The notes below the pieces were generated by a model, which saw only the letters and a program-made list of their open reading frames with translations, was not told where the DNA came from and searched no databases. A stretch of 64,000 nucleotides of DNA from Arthonia radiata (taxonomy: Eukaryota > Ascomycota > Arthoniomycetes > Arthoniales > Arthoniaceae), in NCBI GenBank assembly GCA_002989075.1, contig PSQN01000011.1, forward strand, positions 587,131 through 651,130, given 5' to 3'. The stretch's first letter is position 1, and each line of letters opens with the position of its first letter. Made by a program: the position numbers and the translations under genes. Shown piece after piece: positions 1 through 11,905 of this stretch.

Positions 1-133
1 GGCGCAAGACGCCGGTGCAGTACAGCGTTTACCAGAGGAGCCGATGCGCGAATAGGAGTGTCTTGCCAGCATTGCGGCCACCAAACTTGAAGATACACGA
101 TTGTTGTCTTACATACCAGGTCCAATGAGCGTG

Positions 134-1101
134 CTAAAACTCGAGCCTGCTGTCCGGGATGTATCCACCACGTCAGAGCCAGGGTTTGCCGTGCTCACCG
201 TTTGTGCCCCGTGGGTTTCTTGGACCGTTGTTGCTCGCGATTCTTCTTCTTCTCCTCGGCCAGGTATTCCTCAGCCTTCTCGTCACTTTTCTTTGCCTCA
301 TCCGCTCTTTCCTCCTTCTTCTTCTTGTTCACGGCCGTGAACACGGCACATGCCAGTGGGAAAAACTGAACACGTGATATCAGCGGTTTTAAGTATCTCA
401 TATATGGTACGCTGGTTTCACATAGAAGTGATGACGGTGCTGACAGATCAGAAAACGTACTTGTGACATGTCTTTTCGGTTTCCCAGCTGGAATTCCAGC
501 TGTTCCGCCCATTTGATACCTTGCCCTTTTCGCTTGCGAGGAAGACGATATGCAAATCTGCGCGGCTCCCGAGCCCGAAATCGAAATGCTCCCTCTTGCC
601 ACCTGCTTTGATCGATATTCACAGAGACGTGAGTGTGAGTGGAGTTGTCCTTTATGCCGTTGACGACCAGCTCTTTGCCATTCCATTTAGGTCGCATTTC
701 ATATGACGTCTCTGAGTCGTGATGTAAATATGTAAGTACCTCCTTGCCATCGTGGTCAAATTCGGGCAGGATCTGTCCGATTTCCCTGCCATTGGAGCAA
801 ATCGCTGATAGTAGTACGGTGTCAGTCGTGACGACTCAAGGGTCCTGAGCGAATGCGCCTGCAATGCTTGGGGACACTTACCTGTCCAAGTGCCTTCTTG
901 CTTCGTAGAGAATGTCCTGTCGGAAAATAGCTCGTCCAGGTACAACGGCGACCGACCATGAAAGGTCAGTCGGGACCGTCCGTAGACGTGCATCCTTATA
1001 CGCCTTTCGTCATCTCGACCCATGAGTTTCTCTGTGAGCAGCACGCGGACATCTCCACTGACGTTATCGTCGGATTTTGGGGGGCTTCCGGACCACCACA
1101 T
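134..1101 (-). CDS. Conserved-looking protein of unknown function, basic charged C-terminus
   Basis: I do not recognise the family. Three exons join cleanly in frame: 1101-882, 804-461 and 365-195, with GTAAGT and GTACGT donors and CAG acceptors, giving about 244 residues. Residues ~25-190 read as a folded domain rich in W, F, H and R. The last ~45 residues are a lysine/glutamate-rich helix (AEEYLAEEKKKNREQQRSKK), probably coiled and nuclear or RNA-associated; that role is inference. The end is ambiguous. Exon 3 reaches a TGA at 195-197, but a GTGAGC donor overlaps it; using that 49-nt intron (198-150) gives a different tail ending RRLEF with the stop at 134-136. The ATG at 1101 is the first available, but an acceptor-like ACGTCAG lies just inside it, so an upstream exon is possible. 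Confidence 0.6.
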
Positions 1102-2372
1102 GACCGCCCAAGGCTGTTAACGGATCTCAATTTGATATTGCGCTATGCGCTGCACACGTGCTGGACCCCACAGTGATCGCAAGCAAGCGAATATCAATGC
1201 CTCCCGCGATAGCCTTGTTTTCGAATACGCCTTGGGCTTTAGTCTGACATGGCGGCAGTAAGAAAGTAGCCCAGTGTACCTCGATTCTTGGGGAAAGTTG
1301 AAACCGGACAAATTTTCTCAGGCTGTTCGAAACACGCAGAAGTCGGTTCAGAATCATGCGGAGAATTAAGTCAGATTCACTGAGAGCAGAAGGTGTCCTC
1401 AAACTTCGACGGGTGTGACGAGTTCCTCACCCAATGATCCGAGGGCAGGCTTACGCAGCTTACAGCGAACATTCGTTTGAGGCAGCATGTTGCGAAGTCC
1501 ACGTTTTAGAATTTCCGGCCTGGCATGTCCTATGGCCTAGATCACGGTGGCTGTGTGACAGTCGCTCTTGACGAACGTAGTTGACGAGCCTCTGGTAGTA
1601 CGAAATAGACACATTTGTTGATCGTCTGCGCATCGATGACATGAACTACACCCTTGTACAAGGATTGTTGCAGCTGCAAAATAATAAGGCATAATGCACG
1701 ATATGTTCCTTCTTGATGGAGATCATGGCGTTGCGAGAATGCGCCGTGTCGTGGTAGTCAAAGAAAAGCAACGGTGGAATGATGCAGTGGACTGCATTGT
1801 CCTCCAAAAAAGGGCGCTAGGCTCGAAATGCTACTAGCGACGTCTGCCGTCGAAATCGACAGATCGCTTGCCACTCCTTTCACGTCAACACCACATTGAT
1901 GCATGTTAAATTTTTGGATTCAGCGGAGAAAGTTGACCTTGACCATGTCCCCCGGTGGATTCAGCAAAATTGGTGCAGGTTTGGCGGAGTGGTAAAGAAA
2001 GGTTTGGGGAAAGGGCGCTTGTCTAGATTGGTCGTTAGCGTTGTGGACGTCTTGTTTGGTACAACGCTCCTGCAAATATTACAGTTCAGTGCAAGTATGC
2101 TATGCTATATCCAAATTGCGAGTACGTGATAAGCGTGAAGATATGTAATCATCATTATTGTACGCTTCGGTGCACATCGACAGCGTGTTATCGTCGCATT
2201 AATGAGTAGGAGAAGCTAGTCTACTTCAGGATCATGGATAGCGTCTCACGCTAAACACGTCGACATTGGTCCCGTCGCAAGAGGGGATGCACTTACACCT
2301 TCACACGTCGCGCCCACGCTCGCGACCTCAGTTCAAACTCCTCAGCCAGCGCCGCTGCCAGCCCAGTCCAAC
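1102..2372. other. Divergent intergenic region
   Basis: This lies between the starts of the leftmost minus-strand gene and the EBP-like gene, so it should hold both promoters. Reading frames to about 90 codons exist on both strands around 1117-1402 and 1896-2129, but none shows a family motif or a clean splice join. I see no RNA gene. Confidence 0.5.
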
Positions 2373-3255
2373 ATGGCATCTCCAGTCACCCAACCCACCC
2401 TCGCCGACCTCGTCACCCCCACGACCGTCTACTCCCTCCTCGGTGAGCTCCCCTCCCCTCCATCCACCCTCCCCCTCCACCCTCCAAACACCCAACCGCA
2501 AACACACATCACATAACTAACACCACCCAGCAATGACAACAATAATAGCCACCTCCTTCCTCTCCGCGCGCCTCCTCCCCGCCTCCTCCACCACCAGTAC
2601 CCGAACATTATTCATCTGGTCCTTCTTCTCCCTATCCACGCACTTCTGCATCGAAGTCCCCTTCCTCTACAACGTCTTCTTCGTCTCCTTACCGCTCACC
2701 TCCCTGCACACCCTCTCCCGCCACTTCCCCACAGCAAACATAAACCAACCCATGACCCCGCCAGGCGTCTACTTCCTCAACCAGCCCTCAAAACTCTACG
2801 GCGCGTTCTACGGCGACGGCCTCGCCGCGAAACTGTGGCAGGAGTACGCGCGCGCGGATAGGCGGTGGGGTGGGAGTGACCTCACCGTGGTCTCCCTGGA
2901 AATATTAACATGTTTCGTCATGGCTCCCTTAGGCGTTCTGGTGTGTGCAAGTCTGCTCAGGGGGGAGTTTAGGCAAGGCTGGTTCTGGGCGAGCGTGGTG
3001 GCGACCGGGGAGCTGTACGGCGGGTTCATGACGTTTGCGCCGGAGTGGCTGGCGGGGAGCCCGAATCTGGACACGAGCAATTGGATTTTTTTGTGGTTGT
3101 ATTTGGCGTTTTTTAATACGCTGTGGGTGTGGGTGCCGGGGTGGGTTTTGTGGGCTGGGTATGGGAAGTTGGTGGCGGGGGTAGGGGTGGATGGGAAGGG
3201 GGTGGGGGGGACTGATGGGAAGGGGGGGGAGAAGAGGGGGAAGAAGGTGCAGTAG
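2373..3255 (+). CDS. EXPERA/EBP-family sterol delta8-delta7 isomerase-like membrane protein
   Basis: Two exons, 2373-2442 and 2531-3255 (GTGAGC donor, CAG acceptor), encode 264 residues. The protein has several hydrophobic segments and matches the emopamil-binding-protein fold. Three EBP signatures are visible: H-x3-E near residues 61-65 (HFCIE), E-x2-T near 147-150 (LEILT) and N-x2-W near 219-222 (NTLW). In EBP these side chains bind the substrate amine or shift the sterol double bond in the ER membrane. Yeasts and moulds usually perform this step with the unrelated ERG2 enzyme, so this may be a paralogue for another sterol or isoprenoid, or a sterol-binding protein. The last ~35 residues are a Gly/Lys-rich tail. 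The coding strand is C-rich in the first half and G-rich in the second. Confidence 0.85.
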
Positions 3256-4906
3256 ATTTGAGGGCTCGTGGGAGGCGCGTGATGCGGTGGTGAGGGTCGG
3301 CGGAAATGGGGAGTAGGAAGGTTTATGGGGGTGCAAAGGGCTACTGACGGATCGTTACGAGCGTGGGAAGCCGAGCGTGATATGCGGCGAGTTTGTTAAT
3401 ATGTTGATACCCCGTCTATACAGTGAAGGCACGAGCAATGTACATGGCAGCGACCACGCATCTATCTAAACCTCAGGCCCTTCCACGATGCAGAAGCGCG
3501 CCCATCACCCCCTCCAACAACGTACTTCAGAGGCGGCAACAACCTCCCAAGTGTCCATTGCATCGAGGGTGCCTTCCCCCATCTCATCCACGCACCAGCC
3601 CGATCACAACACACGACACACGCCTCCAAGATAGCCGCCCATGCGCATAACATCCTGCAGTGACCCGACGGCCCCCTGCCTCACCAACATCCTCTCACGT
3701 TGCGGCCTTCCCCATGCACTCCCGCGGACGACCGTGACTTCGCAGCGTAATATCGGGTGCACGGGTAGCTGCCTACCACTCACCACACTCACGCATCCAG
3801 CAAGCTAGCGAGACTCAAGCGGTGAGGCAGGCAGGCAGACAATAATCGTAGTTGCCAGAGTTTCGCTAAACCGATGGATCTACAACATCAGCACGTGGCG
3901 AACGCAATATGCGATGGCGTTGATGTCACTATAGGCGTCAGCAGTGTAGCGAAGCTGATGCAGTGGTTACTGTGAAGTGGTGACGGTGCGAAGAAGGTTC
4001 AAAAGGAATATTCCAGTGCAGCCGGAAGAGGAAGGACGCTGCCGAAATGGGACGCGACAGGGGTGCGGCGGGAAGCGGACGACCGGACACGACCCAACGA
4101 CGGGGTTCAAGGATCGCGCTGTTGGATGCGCTTGGCTTTGTGCATTGCTGTCAGTGTTAGCGTTGTTGCGGTGGCTGGTGGTATTGCGTGAATTATGGGG
4201 GGAAGGGTGGGAAGGAAAGCTGATGGGTAGGGTAAGGAAGGATAGCTGGCGGTTAGTGAGCAATAGTGGAAGCGCGGGTTGGCGGTGACGAAGGAGACGT
4301 GAACAGGTTATATGCCTTAGCAGACTTGGTCGATGAGGAGCCACAGCACGTGTTGAAGGATTGTAGTCATGTACTTGATTTCGTGATTTTCCAAATGCCA
4401 TTTCCGGCGTCTATCGTACAATCGATGTGGGAAGTCTTGATCATGAGGAAACGTTCCGCGGGTCAGCGGAGAATATCGTACAGGGAGCCATTGCTCGTGG
4501 GTATCATAAACAGATCTGCGACGGGCCTGCGCCGCTTCTAGAGACCGTAGAGGCATCATACATTTCTCGTGAATTTGTCGTTCGTGGACACGGTCGCGCC
4601 GGTGGGTTTCGCACATGGGGAGGAGATTGTCCGACGTGCGTTTTGGCGGCTGCTGCGGCTGCGATGTGGTCGTGAAGTGAGCGTGTGTGAACGATCTTCC
4701 TCAATAATTCGTAGAGCTTCCCGTACCGCGCTACGTTCCGAGTCCGCATTGAGCTTCATGTATCAGTTGTCGTCAGGGGTATTCCGTGTTGTTTGGCTAG
4801 ATTTGAGCCAGTAGCAACAGGCGATGCGGTGCACCATGTGTAATGTCATCATCGATGAAAGCTGAGCATGTTTCATCGTCGCGGCTGGTGTTCTCAAGGT
4901 CATGTT
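3256..4906. other. Convergent intergenic region, no supported gene
   Basis: This separates the 3' ends of the EBP-like gene and the next minus-strand gene. Several 80-140 codon frames occur on both strands (for example 3967-4401 minus), but they are proline/arginine-rich low-complexity translations without motifs or convincing introns. I see nothing else. Confidence 0.5.
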
Positions 4907-6236
4907 TCAAGACCCTGGAAATTGGTACGCTTCACCGGTACTGCTATTCGGCCACGAAGCGACCGGTTGCTCGAGCTCGGTTGCGAGCTCCATACAGACT
5001 TCGGAGACTGGAGACAATGAGTCAACTTCTGTTTCCGCCTTTCACAGGTTACATCCGAATCAAACTCACCCTCGGTAATTCGACGCTCGTTGAACCCTTG
5101 CTCATAGTCAATCAATCCGAGATCCTTGATTTTGTCCGCGAGTGACCGCATTTCCAAACCAATCATGGACAAATTTGTGAGAGACATGCGAGCTCGCGGA
5201 GCTTGCGGAGGAAACCCGCTCCGCTCGTGCTGGCACAGATCCATCTGCTTGGTGAGCAAGCCCAACCAGCAAGTATTGAATTGATGCCAGATTTCGCGCC
5301 TTCTATGCCGCCAATCTGGCGCCGGCTCGTTACCATCTAGTTTGTCATAGAAAAGCTCTGAGAAGACGGATCAGCATATCGTACCATCCGAATTGTCTAC
5401 CAAAAGGACTCACTCAGATCGCGTGGGTTGTTCATCAGTAGCCTCGAAGCAGCCATGAGATCATCCGCAGCTGCTGGCAGCATGTGATCTTCCATATATT
5501 CCAGTGTGTTCTCCAGATGCACCTCGAAATCTTCAAGAATTTCCCGCGCTTCCTGTGGATCCACCTGATGCTGCGCCGGTGGCGGCATCGATGTTCTGTT
5601 CGCCATGGAGAGATTTGATCTGAGCACTGGTGCTTCGACGTAGGGCGCAAAACTGCCTTGTGAAGCTTGACACTGTCTCGTAAACGCATCTAAATACTGA
5701 TACTGGGGACCGTTAGGACCTGACGTCATGATGTCCCAACTTGAGGAGCTTGGTGGCTGTGAGACGCCTACATGATGGCGATGTTCATCGCGGCCTGTCA
5801 TGGCGGGCAGCTGAGGTGGTACAGTCTCAGAAAAAGACGACAGCGAGCCTTCGCCATTGCCGAGCTCTTGCCATCCGAGGTCCTGTGTGTGGTAGCTGCC
5901 GAATCTTTCGCTGCCGAACGCGCTGTTAGAATGACCGAATCGGGGAGACGGAGCGTCAGACGACGCTGAAAGATCTGTCTGAAACGAGCTCAAGTTCTCT
6001 TGAGGCTGCGACCAATAGCTGTTGGCGAGCAGCGTGGGATAAGTCGGCGCAGTGGTCTCGGCGGAGCTTTCTGCAGCCACAACGTGCTCAGACACCCATC
6101 CGTATGGAAGTATGGAGCCCAAAGAAGCTGTGCTATCTCGTCCACTGGTTGTGCGTCGGCGCTTGGGAGGAGGTTCACGCTCCATCCCGTAGAAAGTTCT
6201 GTCATGCCAGGGAGTGGGTGTCTGAAAGGCCAGCAT
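4907..6236 (-). CDS. Unknown protein with disordered N-terminus and conserved-looking C-terminal helices
   Basis: Three exons (6236-5414, 5357-5070, 5007-4907) join in frame across two GTGAGT introns to give 403 residues. I do not recognise the family. Residues ~20-30 carry PPPKRRR, a plausible nuclear localisation signal. Residues ~30-215 are Ser/Gln/Pro-rich and probably disordered. From ~220 the chain becomes helical and acidic (EAREILEDFEVHLENTLEY), followed by a W- and L-rich segment near 295-310 and a closing helix containing CMELATELEQPV. This layout suits a nuclear regulatory or scaffold protein, but no DNA-binding motif is visible. The ATG at 6236 is the first in the open frame. Confidence 0.7.
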
Positions 6237-8414
6237 GGCAGTCGAAAAGGAAAAGCAACGGAAAGAAGGAAGCTTCTTTTGGTTTTATGAGGTGGACTGA
6301 AATGAGGTGAGGCTAAGGATTGTTTGAGCAGTTGGTCGAGCTACGAGCGCCGAATCATACACAAAAGGTTGCGACCCAGAAACCGGGTACAAGTCTCTTG
6401 AGCGGCCAAAAGCACGGTGAGGGCAAGCGTAGACGAAGGTGGCTCATGCAGGGCGAGGCTTTGTAGATGTACGACAGTCATACCGCTTTGAATGCAAAAG
6501 TCGGACTTACGGTTGACGGAGGGCACCGACGACATACACGTTGATAGTCGAAACAAGTGACTAGCATCTGGTGACCGGGAAGAACAACGTCGAGAATGGA
6601 CCCAAAGTATGCTTAGCGCAAATCACCTCGGCTCAGAGCACAGACCACAAACAGAGAAGGCTTTGGCAGAGGAGGGATGAGGAGTCGAGGGAATGCAAGC
6701 AGGCTAGTGATGGCTGATCCTGTCGTTGCGATTGGCGGCTGCGCGCGTCACCGCAGCGGTACAGCTCAGATCACTGGTGAGACAGTCTCCTGCGCCCTGA
6801 GTCGAGACGATGACAGTGGAAGAGGTCGGCGGGGGAAAGGCGTGACAGTGGGAGAGGGAGAGGAGAGGAAGCAGGGATGTGTCAGACGGAAAGCGCCAGC
6901 TTGAAGGGGAGCGCGCATGCAGGAACACGACGGCGCCTTGCAGCCAAGATGTGAGGTGATGGGAGGTGCTTCTGCTCGGGCACCGCTTCCGATCTCGAAG
7001 GTGATCCGACTGGAGGCGCGCAGTCGATCATCCGCTTCCTTTGGCAGACGCATTTTGATCGTCCTCATGAATTGTCCTGCTGGGCCATTTAGCAAAGCGA
7101 ATTACCTGCTTTGCGCACACGGCCCCGGTCGACATAGCCACAGCGGAGGGCACGAGACGGTCCCCTCGACCTCCACAATTTCAAGCATCGAGACAAGCAT
7201 ACTCGGGACCACAGTCAGCATCGAGGGAACGCGATAATAATTCCGAACGGGTGGCGGCAACCGAAAGTCGAGCAGTTGGTGTGAGCACTTCCCTGCCTTG
7301 GGGCTGGATTGACTGTGTCCCGTTCTAGAATTTCGGCTTGGAGGTTGCCTGGGCCATTATTGACTTCAACGCTGTAACGCCAGTCTCGTAGGATGTTCTG
7401 CGAGTGTGCGCGCGCGCAATCCTTCTTTGTCTGGGGCGTTTGTCAATGCAAGTCGACTCGTCAGGGCTGGGCCAAGGCTGGCGTTTGACACCGCTGGCGT
7501 GCAGCTGTATCGGCAGATTGAGATGCGAGATGTGGAGCGCAGTCGGTATGATCGTCGAGCGTTAGTTGGCACGCCAAGACCACCACCACCACCGACGGCC
7601 GTTGTTGATCATTGAGGCGCATACTCTCTACAAGCCATGTATCAGGCTCCGAAGACACAATACACTCTGAAAATTGACTTCCGGTGTTTTGCGATCGCGA
7701 ACCCTACTGGCCCTAGACACGGTCGCGGCACGAGCTGGCTGCGCAACATGAGGAGAGGACTATTAAATTCGGTCGGCCATGCGCGTCAATGAGTCGTAGT
7801 AGTGATATAGCCTCGTCAGCGAGATGAGGAGAAAGCTTCGTGAGCTGATAGCAGTAAGACATCTCATCCGCCTGTGTGTGCAAATAGGAGGACTCGCTTT
7901 CACAGCTGCGACGAACTCTATTTCTCTCGCTAGGCCGCTTCCAGGCTTTGGTACCTGCAGCTGCTGCACGCTCCGAGTGCTCTGCTGGGACGAGCATCTG
8001 ACTGTCAACTCGAAATATTCCCACAAAATCGTACATGAACGCCACCGCCACAGTCGCACAACCCAACGCAAGGCCTCATTTGCGGGCGCCGTCAGTCGTA
8101 CCAGATCCAGTGACCCCGGATATCGCCTTGGGAGCCAGAAATATCTTCTGAAACAGGCAACATGTCCAATGGAAAAGTCTATTGCCACGGCGTAAAACTG
8201 CCGTGATGACCCATGAGACGTTGCAGGGCGTGCTGCCTCACCACTGGTTCGTATCCGCTTTCCTCAAACACTGCATTCGCTCGTGCATAACTTGTTTCAC
8301 TTGGGCCCTGACGCATTAAATGTCCGGTCCCCAAACCCGGTACACGATCAAGGTCGCTCAAGGACGAGATTACGATCCTGATTTCAGTCGGATCATAGGA
8401 TCGAAGCCGCAAGA
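6237..8414. other. Long intergenic region
   Basis: It holds the promoter of the minus-strand gene to its left and the 3' flank of mitochondrial uS9. Several 70-140 codon frames lie here (6766-7095 minus, 6917-7237 plus, 7713-8066 minus, 7763-8188 minus, 7824-8195 plus). The 7713-8066 frame has natural-looking composition, but I could not attach a domain or splice model. No tRNA or repeat was found. Confidence 0.45.
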
Positions 8415-9493
8415 TCATCGCTTAACCCAGGTTGGCATCTTGCGGGCCTTGACACGGCCAGGCTTCTTCCTCTCAACGGTCCGCGGATCCCGAGTGACGC
8501 AGCCAGCTAACAAAAGGATAATGTTAGCTTCGGTCGGTCCGCCTTTGAAACTCGGACCATTGCCAACAAGAGGCCAGACTCACCTTTGCGCAGAGTTATC
8601 TTCAATAGGGGCTCGTGGGCTATGAGCGCCTTTGCAATTCCAAGTGTTAGAGCCTCAGCTTGGCCGGTCGTGCCGCCGCCGTGAACGAGAGCCCATACGT
8701 TGTATTTGTCGATCCGGTCCGTGGATTTCAACGCCCAAACAGCGCTCTCCCGGTCATGCACCCGGCCAAATGCCTCGGCCAGCGTTTTGCCATTGATTTT
8801 GACTTCGCCCTCGCCTTCGACAAGGAAGACTTGCGCCGATGAGGCTTTCCGACGACCAATAGCGCGAGCTCTTCCCCACTCATCCAGCAATATCGGCTTC
8901 GGCTTGTTCAGCGAGGGATCGATATCTCGCTGGTATTTGTCGATAGTTTCGACGACCTCCCGAGGGCGCATCTCTGGAAGGATGAGATTCAAATGCCGCA
9001 GCATTTGTATCATTGCCCCGTATCGCCTGCGCTTGACCGTCTCATTGCCTGTTTGTGCCATGTAATCCTCGAATGTCATCCATGCCACGCGCGGAGCCTC
9101 GCTCGGCTTCGTAACGGGCAGTCGTTGCCATCTATGCAGGACTGCCTGTAGGTCTATGAGTTGATCGGTGGAGATGGGTCGTCCGCTGAAGTAGGATGAC
9201 GAAGATGGTACTACGCGAAGCCTGCGCAACTCCTCTTTCGAGACTTGAGGTCCCTTGTCCTCCTCTTTGTCACTGGACCTGTTCCAGGACTCGAAGTCTA
9301 TCGGAGGGGCAGCGTTGACGGGTTTCACTTGCTCGACCTCTGCGCGGGTTGCTGGAGTAGTCGAGAAGTTCGACCGTGCATTTTGGCAATTGTAGATGGC
9401 TCTTCTTTGCACGCGCCAACGACATGACTCTGATCTAAGCGAGAAATTGCTGAGCGCTCTGAGCAAAGGAGCGCTGGGTGTTGCAGCGTTCAT
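8415..9493 (-). CDS. MRPS9: Mitochondrial small-subunit ribosomal protein uS9m
   Basis: Exons 9493-8584 and 8506-8415 join in phase (GTGAGT donor, GTTAG acceptor) to give 333 residues. The first ~45 residues are Arg/Ser-rich and lack acidic residues, as expected of a mitochondrial presequence. Residues ~90-200 are the fungal mitochondrial extension. The uS9 domain follows: [17 protein letters not shown] near 215-232, then [21 protein letters not shown] near 268-289. The chain ends in the basic uS9 tail, [18 protein letters not shown], which in bacterial uS9 reaches the decoding centre. The short second exon carries this whole tail. Assignment is firm. Confidence 0.95.
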
Positions 9494-9712
9494 CCGGCTT
9501 TCGTAGTAGGAGCTGCAGATATGGCTTGGAGCTGTTGAGGAGCGTTATGAAAATGGACGAGATGATCCACACAAGGGTTTAACCCTGATTGCCGTTCCAC
9601 GTTTGCTTTTGAAATTTCTGAGACAGATAGACTCATCTTCTGCGCTCTTTCTTTGCAATAGTCGTTAAGCGTAAACGAGTTCGAGGACATACCACTGCGA
9701 CACGCCTGCATC

Positions 9713-11213
9713 ATGCCTTTCGGCAAGCTCTACGGTTACGAGGTACGCTGGCACAAGCATGCATCTGCACGCACAACGACTGACGCATGAAATCTATCTA
9801 GGACAACACTCGCACACTCGGTCTGCTTACAATTGCGAAGGAGAACAAACTTGACGTCCAGCTCGTCGACACCAAGGCTGGCATTGCGAATGCCTCGGAC
9901 GATTACAAGAAGCTGAACAAGCTTGGCAAGATCCCGACCTTCGAAGGCTCCGACGGCTTCGTCCTTTCGGAGGTGATTGCCATTGCTGTCTACTGTGAGT
10001 CGATCTGCAACATGTTACATAACCCAGCATCCGAAGATGAGACACTATCACAAATGCCAATTATCCCTGGCAGAATCACCCTGTTGATATCATGAAACTC
10101 TGAGCATGACAATACTGTACCAGCTATTTAGCACCCAAGTACCTGAGTGGACATTACTGACTTTAATGTCCAGTCACGTCCCAGAACGAAAAGACTTCTC
10201 TCCTCGGTAAAACGAAGCAGGACTATGCGTCGATCCTGCGATGGCTGTCTTTCGTCAACAGCGAGGTCCTGACCTCCGTTGGTGGGGCCGTTCTTCCTCT
10301 CCTCGGCAACATCCCCTACAACAAGAAGAACGTCGAAGATTCTCAGAAAGCTCTGAACGATAGAATGAAAGTGATGGAGGACCATCTCATGATCAACACC
10401 TATCTGGTTGGTGAGCGTCTGACACTCGCCGACATCATGGCCACTGCTTTGATTTATCGCGCTTTCGCCTTCATCTTCGACAAGCAGTGGCGCGATGAGC
10501 ACCCAAGCGTCGTCCGCTGGTACAACACCATCATCAATCAGTCCATCATGCAGAACCAGCGCAAGGAGTGGCCACAGTGCGACCAGGCCTTGAAGAACCA
10601 GCCGCCCGCCAAGCCGAAGGAAGAGAAGCCAAAGCAAGAGAAGCCGAAACAAGAGAAGAAGGAGAAGCCCAAGGCCCAAGCCCAGGCTGTTGACGAGGAC
10701 GATGAGCCCAAGGAAGCGCCTAAGCCGAAGCATCCGCTCGAGGCCTTGGGCAAGCCAACCCTCGCGATCGATGAGTGGAAGCGCAAGTACAAAAACGAGG
10801 AGACTCGTGAGGTTGCGTTGCCGTGGTTCTGGGAGAACATGAAATTCGACGAGTATTCCATCTGGGCCATGGACTTCAAGTACAACGAGGAGTTGACCAT
10901 GACCTTCATGTCGAACAACCAGATCGGGGGCTTCTTCAACCGCCTGGAGGCCAGCAGGAAGTATCTCATGGGGTGCTGCTCTGTCTACGGTGTCGCAAAC
11001 GATTCCATCATCAAGGGCGCCTTCCTGGTCCGAGGGCAGGAGGGTCTCCCAGCTTTCGACGTCGCACCCGATCACGAGAGCTACGATTTCAAGAAGCTAG
11101 ATCCAAAGAGCGAGAAAGACCGCGAGTTCGTGAATGACATGTGGGCATGGGACAAGCCTATTGAGGTCAATGGCAAGAAGTACGAGTGGGCTGACGGCAA
11201 GATCTTTGTCTGA
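9713..11213 (+). CDS. CAM1: Translation elongation factor 1B gamma subunit
   Basis: Three exons (9713-9742, 9802-9994, 10174-11213) give 420 residues, the normal length for eEF1B gamma. The first exon encodes only ten residues, MPFGKLYGYE. Residues 1-~200 form a GST-like domain (IPTFEGSDGFVLSEVIAIAVY; LVGERLTLADIMATALIY). A Lys/Glu/Pro linker built on a PKQEK repeat runs from ~210 to 250. The C-terminal EF1G domain fills the rest (DEWKRKYKNEETREVALPWF; SVYGVANDSIIKGAFLVRGQ). The protein anchors the GDP/GTP exchange complex that recharges eEF1A in the cytosol. The repetitive linker creates a long antisense frame that is not a gene. Confidence 0.97.
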
Positions 11214-11905
11214 GCCAAGCGGTAAAAGTCAGGCACGAGTAACGAGCAATGGCCAGGGACGAACCACACGGGAGAGATATCCAAGTCGAGAACCGCTCAG
11301 AGATCATTTGAATTCTCATGAGCGCCGAGACGAATACTGTGTAGAGAATTACTTGAAGATAGCACAAAAGGCCGACCAGGGCGACTTTGGCTGGGGCAAC
11401 GAAGGCTAGACCATCATCTCAAGCGCTCTTTTTGCCTCTCCGACCTTACAGGGCCACGGGCTCGCCCACTCATGCTACCTCCGTGACCACGCGACAAAGC
11501 AGCCATACGGTACGCAACTTGTACTGTCTTAAGGCGCTTTCCAATATTCTTATCCAGTCTGTTACTAGCTCAAGGTTTACTTGTGACCATAGGTCGAGAT
11601 CATCGTTACCGCTCTTACGCGACAGAGTAGCGGCCTTAGCCCGCTTCACCCTCCGACTACCTCCAGTCCCATTGATGTTGCACAACATCTCAGCTATCGT
11701 TCACGACTTTCTTTAAGAATTAAACCTAGTATATACCAGTCCAACCCGGCAAAGGACTACGGGCACTTGCGACACGCCGGACGCATCATCCCCTCTTCGT
11801 CGAGTCCTCTTCAAGATCGTCTGAAGTCTAGATGAGACGAAGAGCTTAGACTTCCTGAGCCTGCGCCGAGCTCAATCGGCTTCTCCACAAAGGAGCCTAC
11901 ATTCA
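11214..11905. other. Intergenic region between eEF1B gamma and the phosphodiesterase
   Basis: It should hold the 3' untranslated region of the elongation factor gene and the promoter of the downstream plus-strand gene. The 11387-11716 frame has no recognisable motif. No RNA gene or repeat is visible. Confidence 0.5.

Noticed and set aside
1987-1997. Box A-like sequence TGGCGGAGTGG
   Set aside because: No box B (GGTTC-type) follows within reach and no acceptor stem can be formed.
7713-8188. Overlapping minus-strand frames of 117 and 141 codons
   Set aside because: Natural-looking composition but no motif, and the two frames overlap without a clear intron joining them.
10128-11075. 315-codon minus-strand frame inside eEF1B gamma
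   Set aside because: It is the antisense of the Lys/Glu-rich linker and GST domain of a firmly identified gene; its leucine-rich translation is a codon-usage shadow.
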